From Candidatus Gastranaerophilales bacterium (GTDB lineage Bacteria > Cyanobacteriota > Vampirovibrionia > Gastranaerophilales > Gastranaerophilaceae): a stretch of 64,000 nucleotides of DNA. Location of the stretch: contig CANQRH010000002.1 in NCBI GenBank assembly GCA_947626225.1, positions 62,001-126,000 of the forward strand. The letters run 5' to 3'. The position numbers were made by a program, and so were the translations under genes. Within the stretch, counting starts at the first letter, position 1. Every line of letters begins with the position of its first letter. The notes beneath the pieces are model-generated. The model worked only from the letters and a program-made list of their open reading frames with translations. It was not told where the DNA came from and did no database searches. Positions 27,515 through 36,275 of this stretch are shown piece by piece.

Positions 27515-28576
27515 ATGGAACGAGAAGAAATTAACAATCAAATTAATGAGCTTGTAATGGCTATGGCAAAGGATCCGAATAACATTGAAAATTATCACAG
27601 GTTGTCGGAATTGTATCTGCGTTTGGAGGATTATGACAAGGTTATGTCCGTGCTTGACAGTTTGCTTGCTATAAGTCCGAACGATGTTCAGGCACTTGTC
27701 GGTATGGGAACAATGTGGTTCTATGAAAAAGATTTCAGAAAATCTCTTTCTTATTATAACAGAGCTCTTGAAATCAATCCGAAAAACTTTCTTATTTACT
27801 ACAATATCGGTAATGTTTTTGCGGAATGGAAAAATTTTCCGAAAGCTCTTTTTTACTACAACAGGGCTATTGATTTAAATTCAACAAATCCGGAAATTTA
27901 CAATGCCATTGCACTCTTATATCAGGATAATGAGGATTATATTGAATCCAAAGCATACTACGAAAAAGCTTTGTCTTTAGATCCCGAAAATCTCACGGCT
28001 TTGATTGATATGGGCAATGTTTGTTTCAAACTATTTGATTACGAAACAGCTTTGGAGCTTTATAAAAAAGTCTTTGCTCTTAACCCCGATAACAAAATTG
28101 TCGCAATTTGTCTGGGTAACACTCTGACTTTGATGAAACAGCGCGAACTGGCTTATAACTATTTTGAAAAAGCCCTTACCATGGAAGGCGACAATTATAA
28201 AGCGTATATTTGTTATGCTATTGCACTTTCGGAGTTTGGTGAATACGATATGGCTGTTGAAATGTACAGACGCGCTCAGGGGGTTAAGCCTGAAGAAATT
28301 GACGCTCAAACACTTCTTGCAAACCTTTATACTAACTTTAATCATATTGATTTAGCATTGGATTTGTACAAAGAATGTTTAAGAACCAAACCTAACAGTG
28401 CGGAAACTTATATGCTTTTAGGTAATGCTCATTATTTGAAAGGTGAAATTGAACAGGCAATCAGTGCATACCGTGCTTCAATAAATATTTCTCCCGAAAA
28501 TGACGAGTACAGGCTTGTGTATACTCAGGTTTTAGATGAATATATTGACAAAAAACGTCATGGAGAGCCGGTGTGA
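27515..28576 (+). CDS. Tetratricopeptide repeat protein
   Basis: 353 residues made almost entirely of about nine TPR units (for example ALEINPKNFLIYYNIGNVFAEW style repeats with ALxxxPxN spacing). No signal peptide; a cytoplasmic protein-protein scaffold. Its stop overlaps the GTG start of the Tic20-like gene by 4 bases, so the two are probably made together. The 128-base upstream gap is AT-rich and shows nothing else. Confidence 0.88.
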   Translation: MEREEINNQINELVMAMAKDPNNIENYHRLSELYLRLEDYDKVMSVLDSLLAISPNDVQALVGMGTMWFYEKDFRKSLSYYNRALEINPKNFLIYYNIGNVFAEWKNFPKALFYYNRAIDLNSTNPEIYNAIALLYQDNEDYIESKAYYEKALSLDPENLTALIDMGNVCFKLFDYETALELYKKVFALNPDNKIVAICLGNTLTLMKQRELAYNYFEKALTMEGDNYKAYICYAIALSEFGEYDMAVEMYRRAQGVKPEEIDAQTLLANLYTNFNHIDLALDLYKECLRTKPNSAETYMLLGNAHYLKGEIEQAISAYRASINISPENDEYRLVYTQVLDEYIDKKRHGEPV

Positions 28577-28977
28577 ACAGTGAACCTTACCCTATAGAAA
28601 AGATTATTGCGGGATTTTCATACCTGACAATGGGTATGGTCGGATTTATATGGCTTATTATCGGATTATTTACTAAAGCCCGATTAAGATCGTTTTTGCA
28701 ATACCATATCTTTCAATCAATTTTTATTTCGCTTGCATTTACGGTGATTTCGCTGTTTATTTCCTGGCTGTCAAATTTCTTGAGTATAATTCCGTTAATA
28801 AACAAAATTGTTGCACAGATTACGTTTTTGCTAAATATGCCATTAATTTTTAATTATTCGTTAATTCAGGCTGTTGTATACGGATTTGTAATTTATCTTG
28901 CCGTAACGGCTTTTATGGGAAAATACAGTTATATCCCTTGGGTTTCAGATATTATTGACCAAAACATAAGCAGATAA
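28573..28977 (+). CDS. Tic20-like integral membrane protein
   Basis: 134 residues with three to four membrane helices. The order 'YLTMG...F', LRSFLQYHIFQSIFISLAF (cf. FIRFNxxQAxLxDI in Tic20) and C-terminal GKYSYIPWVSDIID (cf. GKYPEIPLISDAV) resembles the cyanobacterial Tic20/Ycf60 family, whose plastid members belong to the protein-import translocon. Assignment is by motif memory, so moderate. GTG start in a GTGTGA overlap with the TPR gene; ends one base before the convergent glycosidase. Confidence 0.65.
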   Translation: MNSEPYPIEKIIAGFSYLTMGMVGFIWLIIGLFTKARLRSFLQYHIFQSIFISLAFTVISLFISWLSNFLSIIPLINKIVAQITFLLNMPLIFNYSLIQAVVYGFVIYLAVTAFMGKYSYIPWVSDIIDQNISR

Positions 28978-28978
28978 T

Positions 28979-30235
28979 CTATTGAGCAAGTACAATTGCG
29001 TTGGAAAGAGGAATTCCGCCCCTCGTCTGCGGATGATTAACGACCGTTCCGTTGACATACATAACGGTAGAACCGCCGCCGTCAAGATTTATTGCATTTA
29101 TACAGCCGATTGATTTCATAAAATTGGCAAGTTCCATAAGTGTCATTCCGATTGAACTTCCTTCACGACCGTCAACGGCAACCAGAATAAGATTATTATC
29201 CGCCGTGTAGCCGATTGCGCTTCTTGGGTTTCTGCCTCCTATAGCACCGAGTTTCTGTGCCGTCATATCGACATAAACTTCTCCGTCTTTTACAAGATAA
29301 GGACCTCCGCTTATAATGTGTTGAACATTTTTCCATTCGGGATTGGTGTTTATCGTTAATTTTGCATCTTTCTTTTCAAGAAGCGGCTGTAAAACTTGTT
29401 TTGGGCCTGAAATTACGTATCCGTTTTCCGGTATTTCAAGCGGATTTGCGGATGCTTTTGTTATTGTTCCGTCCGTAACTTGAAGCCCCATACCGTATTT
29501 AGGTGCATAGGGCGATGTTTTACCCCACTCCGGAGTATAGACCAGAACGTATGTGGAAAGCATTCTGGGTTGATTTATGTTGTCGACTTTGATTGTCTGT
29601 CCGCTTCCTTTTATTGTTGCATTAAGCTGTACACGCGCAATATCAAATTTTTGAGTTGAACCTTTTTCAAAAATTCCGAGTGCAACTCTGTCATATATAG
29701 GTCCTGTGTACATTTTTTTATCAATCATTAAAGTTCCGAGAGGAACACCCGTTTGGGGCTTAAAATATGTACCGTTTAAAGCTACTACCGCATTATTGTT
29801 TTTTGCTATTGTTGAAATTGACCTTCTGCTGTTAAGTGTTGAATTTGATGAAAGCGCCGGCGTAAGTTTTAAATCTTTTGCAAGTTTCATGTCTGTCTCT
29901 ACCACATTAATTCTTACAGGTCTGCCGGAATAGTATTTCGTAAGTTTTATGTGCTTTACCCCGCTTGAAACATCATATACAGCTGCTTTAGGATATTTTT
30001 GACTTATTAAAATATCAAAATTTTTACTTCGGACTTCTTGGGAAACTTCGTTCAAAATCTTCTGCTTTATTTGCCCTGTATCGAAGTCAGGGGCAGTCAA
30101 TTGAGCAACCTTGCGACTGCCCGCTTGAATCGGTAAAAGCCCCTGACACAAAATTAAAACCCCGATAATTGAAACATTAACAACCGTTTCAATTGTCTTT
30201 TTGTAATCTTTTTCATTAAAAATCAGCGTATCCAT
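28979..30235 (-). CDS. Phosphodiester glycosidase (NAGPA-domain) protein
   Basis: 418 residues: N-terminal membrane anchor (about 17-38, VNVSIIGVLILCQGLLPIQ) and a C-terminal NAGPA/YceG-like phosphodiester glycosidase domain (about 135-418), with ALNGTYFKPQTGVPLG, SGGPYLVKDGE, GRNPRSAIGYT, VDGREGSSIGMTL and NLDGGGSTVMYVNG. Such proteins cleave sugar-1-phosphodiester bonds and are found near exopolysaccharide genes. Faces the periplasm by topology. AGGTG before the ATG; preceded by a structured leader. Confidence 0.88.
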   Translation of the reverse strand: MDTLIFNEKDYKKTIETVVNVSIIGVLILCQGLLPIQAGSRKVAQLTAPDFDTGQIKQKILNEVSQEVRSKNFDILISQKYPKAAVYDVSSGVKHIKLTKYYSGRPVRINVVETDMKLAKDLKLTPALSSNSTLNSRRSISTIAKNNNAVVALNGTYFKPQTGVPLGTLMIDKKMYTGPIYDRVALGIFEKGSTQKFDIARVQLNATIKGSGQTIKVDNINQPRMLSTYVLVYTPEWGKTSPYAPKYGMGLQVTDGTITKASANPLEIPENGYVISGPKQVLQPLLEKKDAKLTINTNPEWKNVQHIISGGPYLVKDGEVYVDMTAQKLGAIGGRNPRSAIGYTADNNLILVAVDGREGSSIGMTLMELANFMKSIGCINAINLDGGGSTVMYVNGTVVNHPQTRGGIPLSNAIVLAQ

Positions 30236-30372
30236 AACGTCACCTTAGATTTAGTAACCGGATACCTTTTTGATTTAAGAGTGGTGTGGGGAATAACACT
30301 CATCGGAAACCTGAATTTTTATTATCAGGATCTTCCTACTACTATTGTAACATAAATTTACAAAATTCTCAA
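30236..30372 (-). promoter_or_regulatory. Promoter and structured leader of the glycosidase gene
   Basis: On the minus strand, TTGAGA (30367-30372) and TACAAT (30344-30349) are 17 bases apart. The ~100-base leader contains a two-part helix (GGAA/TTCC outside CCTGA/TCAGG) and a second hairpin GAGTG/CACTC before the AGGTG site. No known riboswitch class was recognised. Confidence 0.55.
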
Positions 30373-30456
30373 GTGTACGTCCCGCAAGAATTGAAAAGAT
30401 TTTACAAAACTAAATAAGGGAAAATATACACTTATTCTTAGTTTTCGGTTTTTGTC

Positions 30457-30486
30457 AAGATTGATTAATCTTTATTAACATATAAT
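30457..30486 (+). promoter_or_regulatory. Inverted repeat and -10 before the glycosyltransferase
   Basis: AAGATT GATT AATCTT (30457-30472), a perfect 6-4-6 inverted repeat, ends 8 bases before TATAAT (30481-30486). It could be an operator; the partner protein is unknown. Confidence 0.4.
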
Positions 30487-30533
30487 GGATTTTTGGATTT
30501 TTTTTCTTTAATATATTGTCGAAAGGGATTGTT

Positions 30534-32099
30534 ATGGAATTAATTTTAGATATTTTATATTTGTATGTTGCAATATATTCGTTTTATTTTCTTGCACTTG
30601 CAATCAGAAATTTAAATGATAAACCGTTTAGAATTGAGCGCAGATATTCGCAGTATGAAGAAAAATTAAATCTTGCGGTGGTTATTTATGCAAGAAACAA
30701 TAAGCAGACGCTCGAAAACCTTATAAATGAATTAAAAATGCAGGATTACCCCGTCAATAATTTCAGAGTATTTGCTATTTTGGACAACTGTTCTGACGGT
30801 TCGGAAGTGCTTTTTGAAAAGGAAGCTTTCATAAACCTTATTAATATAAAAGATGTCGGAACGGTCGGCAAAGATCAGGCTGTGTCTATGCTTATAGAGA
30901 GATTAAGTAAAGATGATACAATTGATTCTTACGTTTTTATTGATGCTGACAGAAGTATTCCGGCAAACTTTTTGACTGCCGTTAATTCCGGACTCAGAAA
31001 TCACGCTGCATTAAGCGGTGAAACTCTTATATTAACCGATAATTTGGGACCGATTGATAAGATAAAGGCGGCATATCAAAAATATCACATGAATTTCATG
31101 CGTAAGGCACGTTCACTTTTCGGACTTGCGGCAAGTGCCGATTCTGGTGTTTTTATTATCAAAAAAAATATAGTTGACGAAATCGGTTCGGTTGATTTTA
31201 AAGATATCAATACCGAGCTTAAATACAGCATGCTTTTGTCTAAAATTAAATGTCCGTGTACATACAATCCAAATATTCAAACCTATGTTGATACGGCAAA
31301 TTACGAGTTTAGGAAACCGAGATTATCCGCCAGATTAAACCTGTTTAAAAACTGTTTTACTCAAATTTGGGCTAACAATTTTGTATTTGCGGAACATACT
31401 CTTTCTCTTTTAAATCCTAATATTTGGCTTGCGATGATTATTTACGCCGTCGTAATGAAGCATTCTTTCAGATATTATTTCTTTGTTGATTTTAAAGTGG
31501 TATTTTTCACGTTTCTTCTTTTGGTTGCAGGATTCGGTATAAGTTTGATAAATTCCAAACTCAGATGCAAAGAAATCTTATTGCTTTGCCTGTATCCGTT
31601 TTATTCCTTCTGCCATATCGTAAAAAATCTCCCGCCCGTGAGATTGGTCAGAAATAAAATTGCACAGAGAGAAGAATTACCCGAAAATACCGAAAAGCTT
31701 TCCGTAGACGCTTTTGTAATGAATAACGACGGACGGGAACTCCCTTGCAGAATTGAATTTATTTCGGAATCCGGACTTTCCAAGATTAAATTCATGTATA
31801 AGAATAAAAAATTTGTTACAAACAAACATCTCAGAATGATTGATGCTTTGCAGGAAATAAAACGTAAATTGTATGAATACGGATTTATTTTAAAACTGTG
31901 CAGCTCCTGCAAGTACTTTACATCAAATGTCGACGGTTCTACAAATATGCTGAAAGGCTTCTGTAACAGTGATTATCCGAGCCCTTCCATTAAAGAACCC
32001 AGAGCAACATTGATTTGGAATTCGTGTTCGGATTTTGAAGCCGCACCCATGACCGATATATTCAATGAAATCATTGAAGAACAAGGGATTGCGGAATAA
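30534..32099 (+). CDS. Family 2 glycosyltransferase with a C-terminal Cys-motif domain
   Basis: 521 residues. N-terminal helix, GT2 nucleotide-binding fold (about 40-250) with AVVIYARNN, FAILDNCSDGSE and the DxD-like FIDADRSIP, then two or three membrane helices (about 290-370). The last ~125 residues form a separate soluble domain with four Cys (CSSC at 456-459, GFC at 477, NSCSDFE at 498). ATG 30534 is preceded by AAAGGG; the in-frame TTG at 30516 is not used. Overlaps folC by 29 bases at the 3' end. Confidence 0.85.
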   Translation: MELILDILYLYVAIYSFYFLALAIRNLNDKPFRIERRYSQYEEKLNLAVVIYARNNKQTLENLINELKMQDYPVNNFRVFAILDNCSDGSEVLFEKEAFINLINIKDVGTVGKDQAVSMLIERLSKDDTIDSYVFIDADRSIPANFLTAVNSGLRNHAALSGETLILTDNLGPIDKIKAAYQKYHMNFMRKARSLFGLAASADSGVFIIKKNIVDEIGSVDFKDINTELKYSMLLSKIKCPCTYNPNIQTYVDTANYEFRKPRLSARLNLFKNCFTQIWANNFVFAEHTLSLLNPNIWLAMIIYAVVMKHSFRYYFFVDFKVVFFTFLLLVAGFGISLINSKLRCKEILLLCLYPFYSFCHIVKNLPPVRLVRNKIAQREELPENTEKLSVDAFVMNNDGRELPCRIEFISESGLSKIKFMYKNKKFVTNKHLRMIDALQEIKRKLYEYGFILKLCSSCKYFTSNVDGSTNMLKGFCNSDYPSPSIKEPRATLIWNSCSDFEAAPMTDIFNEIIEEQGIAE

Positions 32100-33237
32100 T
32101 TTCATTCAGCATATAAAAAGATCCGCAAATAATCTTGATTTTGTCTGACGGCAGTCTGTCAAGTGATTCAAACACCTTGCCGGGATATTTGCAGGCTTCC
32201 CGTAATTCTTCAATCGTACAGGAATTAGGGTTGTTAAAGTGATAAAAATAAATTTCATCTCCTTTTTCAAACAATATTTCTGTCATTTTTTTGTAATCTT
32301 TATGTTTCAGACAGCCGAAAACATAGCATCTTTCAGAGGCGGGATAATACAAATCAAGACTGTCTTTCAGCGCTTGTATTCCGTTTGGATTGTGTGATGC
32401 ATCAACAATCAAATCATTACGGCAAATTTGAAACCTGCACGGATGTTTTACCAAGGATAATGATTTTTGAATTTCTTCTTCAGAAACAGACGGAAAAAGA
32501 TATCTTACCGCAGCGAGTGCCAGAGAAAGATTTTCTTTTTGACAGGTTCCTTTTAATGATAAATTTGAGGTGTCCTCATTTGGTGTTACAAGCGAGAAAA
32601 GCGAATTGCATTCGTCTGCTTTATCTTTAATTGCTTCATAGCCTTCACAGGTAAATACCGGACAGTTCTGCTTTATAATACCCGCTTTTTCAAATGCTAT
32701 TTCGCTTTTTGTACTTCCGAGCCGTTCCGTATGGTCAAGATCAATGTGGGTTATTATGGCGCAAAGATTTGATTTAATGACATTTGTGGCATCAAATCTC
32801 CCGCCCAGTCCTGTTTCCAGAACTACTGCTTCAACATTGTTATCGGCAAAGTATTTAAACATAACGGCAGTGAGTATTTCAAATTCCGTAAGCTCAATAT
32901 TTACGGCGCAAACCTCTTGAACATAATATGCAAAATCCGATTCTGAAATATTTTTACCGTTTATTTTAATTCTTTCGGTGTAATCAAAAATATGCGGACT
33001 TGTGTATAAGCCGGTTTTTATTCCCGAATTTTGAAGAATTGTCGAAATGATTGCGCATACAGAGCCTTTACCGTTTGTTCCCGCAACATGAATACATTTT
33101 AATTTATCCTGCGGATTGCCTAAAAGTTCGAGTGCCTGCGTAATTCTTTCAAGCCCGAGCTTAATGCGGAACTTCCCGTGTGATGTCAAAAGTTTCAATG
33201 CATCCGCATAATTAATATCAGTAGACAATTTGAACAT
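32071..33237 (-). CDS. folC: Dihydrofolate synthase / folylpolyglutamate synthase
   Basis: Adds glutamate to dihydropteroate/folates (Mur-ligase family). P-loop GTNGKGSV, TSPHIFDYTERI, LETGLGGRFDATN and HIDLDHTERLG, and DASHNPNG. 388 residues from ATG 33237 (AAGGACAAG upstream), preferred to 33267, which lies deeper in the yjbQ gene. Ends 29 bases inside the convergent glycosyltransferase. Confidence 0.93.
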   Translation of the reverse strand: MFKLSTDINYADALKLLTSHGKFRIKLGLERITQALELLGNPQDKLKCIHVAGTNGKGSVCAIISTILQNSGIKTGLYTSPHIFDYTERIKINGKNISESDFAYYVQEVCAVNIELTEFEILTAVMFKYFADNNVEAVVLETGLGGRFDATNVIKSNLCAIITHIDLDHTERLGSTKSEIAFEKAGIIKQNCPVFTCEGYEAIKDKADECNSLFSLVTPNEDTSNLSLKGTCQKENLSLALAAVRYLFPSVSEEEIQKSLSLVKHPCRFQICRNDLIVDASHNPNGIQALKDSLDLYYPASERCYVFGCLKHKDYKKMTEILFEKGDEIYFYHFNNPNSCTIEELREACKYPGKVFESLDRLPSDKIKIICGSFYMLNEIIPQSLVLQ

Positions 33238-33634
33238 AAACTGTTCTTGTCCTTGCTTTGTTATCAAAATCTGCTAAAACTATCTGCTGCCACTGTCCAA
33301 GCTGTAATGCTCCGTCAATAAGAGGTATCATTGTGGAATTCCCTATGATTGATGCTCTTACATGCGCGTAACCGTTACCGTCATGCCACATTTCATCATG
33401 ATGATATTCAATATCCGAAGGTGCAATTTTTTCAAGTGCTTCAGGCAAATCAACCAATAACCCAGGCTCAAATTCAATATTTGTAACCGAAACTGTACTT
33501 CCCGCAACATATACATGAACTACGGCATTTTGCAGAGAATGACTGTAAACCGCATTTTTCACAAGCTGCGTAATATCCACTATATCGGAATTACCCTTTG
33601 TATTTACGTTAAATTTATCATTAATTATAGTCAT
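33218..33634 (-). CDS. YjbQ/UPF0047 family protein
   Basis: 138 residues. Family motifs VHVYVAGSTVSVTNIEFEPGL, HHDEMWHDGNGYAHVRASIIG and GQWQQIVLADFDNKARTRTV are all clear. Homologues have been annotated as secondary thiamine-phosphate synthases, but the true role is unsettled. Lies between amidohydrolase and folC with 4-base and 20-base overlaps. Confidence 0.9.
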   Translation of the reverse strand: MTIINDKFNVNTKGNSDIVDITQLVKNAVYSHSLQNAVVHVYVAGSTVSVTNIEFEPGLLVDLPEALEKIAPSDIEYHHDEMWHDGNGYAHVRASIIGNSTMIPLIDGALQLGQWQQIVLADFDNKARTRTVYVQIVY

Positions 33635-34932
33635 AAACTGAACCTTAAACTTCCTTCTTTAACGAGTTTTTTGCCTCTTGAATATACCGCATAAGGTGAA
33701 CTGTTGTTAAGAATATCTTTGTAATCTTCTCCTTCAGAAAGCTTAAATACGTTGAAATCGGCATCTTTACCTTTTTCAATTGAACCTGTTGAGTTTTCAA
33801 GCCGCAGAATTTGCGCGGGATAAATCGTAATATATTTTATTAATTCTTCAATATCCAACCCTGTATTCAAATTTTTAACAAGTTCAAGCATACTGAAGCT
33901 TCTGCCCTTTACAAAGCTCTGGGTTGAAAGTCCGAAATTTTGCGGGAAATATTGCATAACGGTTTTAAAATCCAATCTGTTATTACAAATTTCCTCGCTG
34001 TACAGCGGTTGATAAATGAATTTTGCTCCGGTTTCCGCAAGTTCTTTCAATTCCGCCGAATCATAGCAAGCGTTGACCGCAAGCACATTTTTGGATAGCA
34101 CCTTCAAGTTATCAAGATACTGCACGGGGGTAAGCTCTTTTTCATAAGGACTGATTTTTCGCATTCCCATAAATTTATGCAGCAAATCAATATCCGAAAA
34201 TCCGTGTTCAAGCCACTCCATTTCATCCTGTGACTCGGCAAAACGTGTCATAACTAACATGTTATGTTTACGGCAATATTTGGAGAACAGTGCCCAAAGT
34301 TTCCTGTGAACTCCTGATATAGAGTTAAGCATAATTCCTATATGAGTATTTTCGCCTTTGTGGAAGATTAAATCTTCAACTTTTGTTCTGAGTGTTTTAA
34401 ACGTCTTTTTACTGTTGTTTTTACTGTCGGCAAAAACTTCAAAGAACAAATAATTTTTTATGGGCAGTTTGTTTATCACTTCAAAGTATTTAAATTCTTT
34501 AGAAACTTGTGCTATACAGGTCGTACCGGATTTTATACTTTCGGTTACGCCGTGTTTAAAGGAGTTTATTTTGTGAGCCCTGTCCAAAACAAAATATCTG
34601 CTTAATATTCCTGCCCATTTGCGGGAGTAATTGTCCTGTCTTACGCCTGCAAAAGTATATTTAAGCGAGAGGATTTTAAAAAATTCTTTAAATTTACTTT
34701 TAAAATCCGGCGGAACGGCATCAAGAATATCCGTATACTGATATTGTGTAAGCAGATCTATAAAACCTGCGGTTATAACGGAATTTCCGTAATCTTTGAT
34801 GTATTTTTCATCATAATTCACCTGACTGTTGGGAATGATATCAATAATTTTCCCTTCATCAACGACAATAGCCGAATCTTCAAGTATTTTACCCGCTGAA
34901 GTTAAAATCCATTTTGCTTTGTAACATTTCAT
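33631..34932 (-). CDS. Amidohydrolase-family protein lacking the metal-binding residues
   Basis: 433 residues with the overall layout of the SsnA/MtaD cytosine-deaminase-like amidohydrolases: small beta domain at both ends and a TIM-barrel. Yet the motif that should read GFIDxHxH is GFIDLLTQ (H to L61 and Q63); the later His in 'HxAE' is Arg (TRFAESQDEMEW), the VHxxH-type strand is VNACYDSAEL, and the terminal GTDS is LSTQSF. All usual metal ligands are therefore missing. A pseudoenzyme or structural role is inferred. First gene of this operon with yjbQ and folC, apparently leaderless. Confidence 0.75.
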   Translation of the reverse strand: MKCYKAKWILTSAGKILEDSAIVVDEGKIIDIIPNSQVNYDEKYIKDYGNSVITAGFIDLLTQYQYTDILDAVPPDFKSKFKEFFKILSLKYTFAGVRQDNYSRKWAGILSRYFVLDRAHKINSFKHGVTESIKSGTTCIAQVSKEFKYFEVINKLPIKNYLFFEVFADSKNNSKKTFKTLRTKVEDLIFHKGENTHIGIMLNSISGVHRKLWALFSKYCRKHNMLVMTRFAESQDEMEWLEHGFSDIDLLHKFMGMRKISPYEKELTPVQYLDNLKVLSKNVLAVNACYDSAELKELAETGAKFIYQPLYSEEICNNRLDFKTVMQYFPQNFGLSTQSFVKGRSFSMLELVKNLNTGLDIEELIKYITIYPAQILRLENSTGSIEKGKDADFNVFKLSEGEDYKDILNNSSPYAVYSRGKKLVKEGSLRFSL

Positions 34933-34938
34933 AGGTTA

Positions 34939-34944
34939 ATTATA
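34939..34944 (-). promoter_or_regulatory. -10 box giving a leaderless amidohydrolase mRNA
   Basis: TATAAT (minus strand) lies six bases before the ATG; TTGCAA sits exactly 17 bases further upstream as -35. No Shine-Dalgarno. Confidence 0.65.
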
Positions 34945-34968
34945 ATTTATAACAAGTTAAATTGCAAG

Positions 34969-36252
34969 TTAACCGTACATTTCATCCGCATAAAACACAA
35001 ATTCCAGATGCCCTATAATTATTGTATCGCCGTCCTTAATCCCTTTCTTGGAAAGTTCCTCAAAAACTCCCATACCCTTCATAATATTTTGGAAACGTAT
35101 AACCTGCTCGGAATTTCTTTCATCCGTAACACCTGCTATACGTTCTATTTTCCCGCCTTGAATTATATAAACATCTTTTGCGGCTTTGTGTATTTCAAAT
35201 TCGCTGTCATCGTTGTTATAAGCTCCGGTGTCTTCTTCAACCGTAATATGCGTTTCGGGTTTGGGAATTTCATCGACTTTTAGCGCCATAAAATCAGTTA
35301 ATTTTTCTGTGTTTTCACCTGTTACTGCAGAAATTTCAAACACGTCAGAGCTTATTTTCTTAAATTCTTCATAAATTGAATTTTTACGTTCATCATCAAC
35401 CGCATCTATTTTATTTAATGCAATTATTTGGTAAAGCTGTGAAAGATTTTCGGAATATTTTTTGAGTTCCAGATTAATTTTTTTAAAATTTTCAAGCGGA
35501 TTTTCTTCCGTTATATCAACGAGATGCACAAGAAATCTGCAGCGCTCAACATGTCGTAAAAAGTCGTGTCCCAAGCCCGTACCTTGCGAAGCGCCTTCAA
35601 TAAGTCCCGGTATATCCGCAACCACATACCCGTCACCCGAACGCTTTTTTACCACACCCAGATTTGGTACAAGTGTTGTGAAAGGATAATCCGCAATTTT
35701 CGGTTTTGCGGAACTAATTCTGCTTATAAGCGTTGATTTCCCCGCATTAGGCATACCCAAAAGCCCAACATCCGCAATAAGTTTTAATTCCAAAAACAAC
35801 TCGCGTTCAATGGGCGGTTCTCCCGGTTCACAGAACTGGGGCGCTCTTTTTTGTGCCGTTGCAAATCTTGCATTTCCCCTTCCGCCTCTGCCGCCTTTTG
35901 CCGCAAGGACTTCTTGCTCATGTTTTGTAAGATCCGCAATAATATTGCCTGTTTTGATGTCTTTTACCACAGTGCCGACAGGAACTTTTATATAAATGTT
36001 TTTGGCACATCTGCCGTGCATGTTCTTTATTCCGCCGTTTTCTCCCGCTTCGGCTTTAAAAACCGATTTATGTTTGAAATCCATAAGAGTGGACATATTT
36101 TCATCGGCAACAAGATATACATCCCCGCCGTTTCCGCCGTCTCCGCCGGCCGGTCCGCCTTTATCAACATATTTTTCCCTGCGCCAGGCAACCATTCCGT
36201 TGCCTCCGCGGCCTGATACAACTCTTATTTTGCATTTATCAATAAATTTCAT
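34969..36252 (-). CDS. obgE: Obg-family GTPase
   Basis: Ribosome-associated GTPase needed for 50S assembly. Glycine-rich Obg fold (1-158, GGPAGGDGGNGGDVYL, GGRGGRGNARFAT), G domain (about 159-330: GMPNAGKSTLI, DIPGLIEGAS, ALNKIDAVDD), and OCT domain (about 350-427). Full length. Divergent from tsaD across only 23 bases. Confidence 0.96.
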   Translation of the reverse strand: MKFIDKCKIRVVSGRGGNGMVAWRREKYVDKGGPAGGDGGNGGDVYLVADENMSTLMDFKHKSVFKAEAGENGGIKNMHGRCAKNIYIKVPVGTVVKDIKTGNIIADLTKHEQEVLAAKGGRGGRGNARFATAQKRAPQFCEPGEPPIERELFLELKLIADVGLLGMPNAGKSTLISRISSAKPKIADYPFTTLVPNLGVVKKRSGDGYVVADIPGLIEGASQGTGLGHDFLRHVERCRFLVHLVDITEENPLENFKKINLELKKYSENLSQLYQIIALNKIDAVDDERKNSIYEEFKKISSDVFEISAVTGENTEKLTDFMALKVDEIPKPETHITVEEDTGAYNNDDSEFEIHKAAKDVYIIQGGKIERIAGVTDERNSEQVIRFQNIMKGMGVFEELSKKGIKDGDTIIIGHLEFVFYADEMYG

Positions 36253-36260
36253 AATTTTCG

Positions 36261-36270
36261 TATTATAATA
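36261..36270. promoter_or_regulatory. Palindromic bidirectional -10 box (obgE/tsaD)
   Basis: TATTATAATA is its own reverse complement, so it gives TATAAT on the plus strand (36264-36269, six bases before tsaD ATG) and TATAAT on the minus strand (36262-36267, nine bases before obgE ATG). One element could fire both genes with nearly no 5' leader. Confidence 0.6.
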
Positions 36271-36275
36271 ATACT

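Noticed and set aside
35851-36268. Plus-strand frames opposite obgE
   Set aside because: Overlapping open frames over the Gly-rich Obg domain reflect its codon composition; obgE itself is unambiguous.
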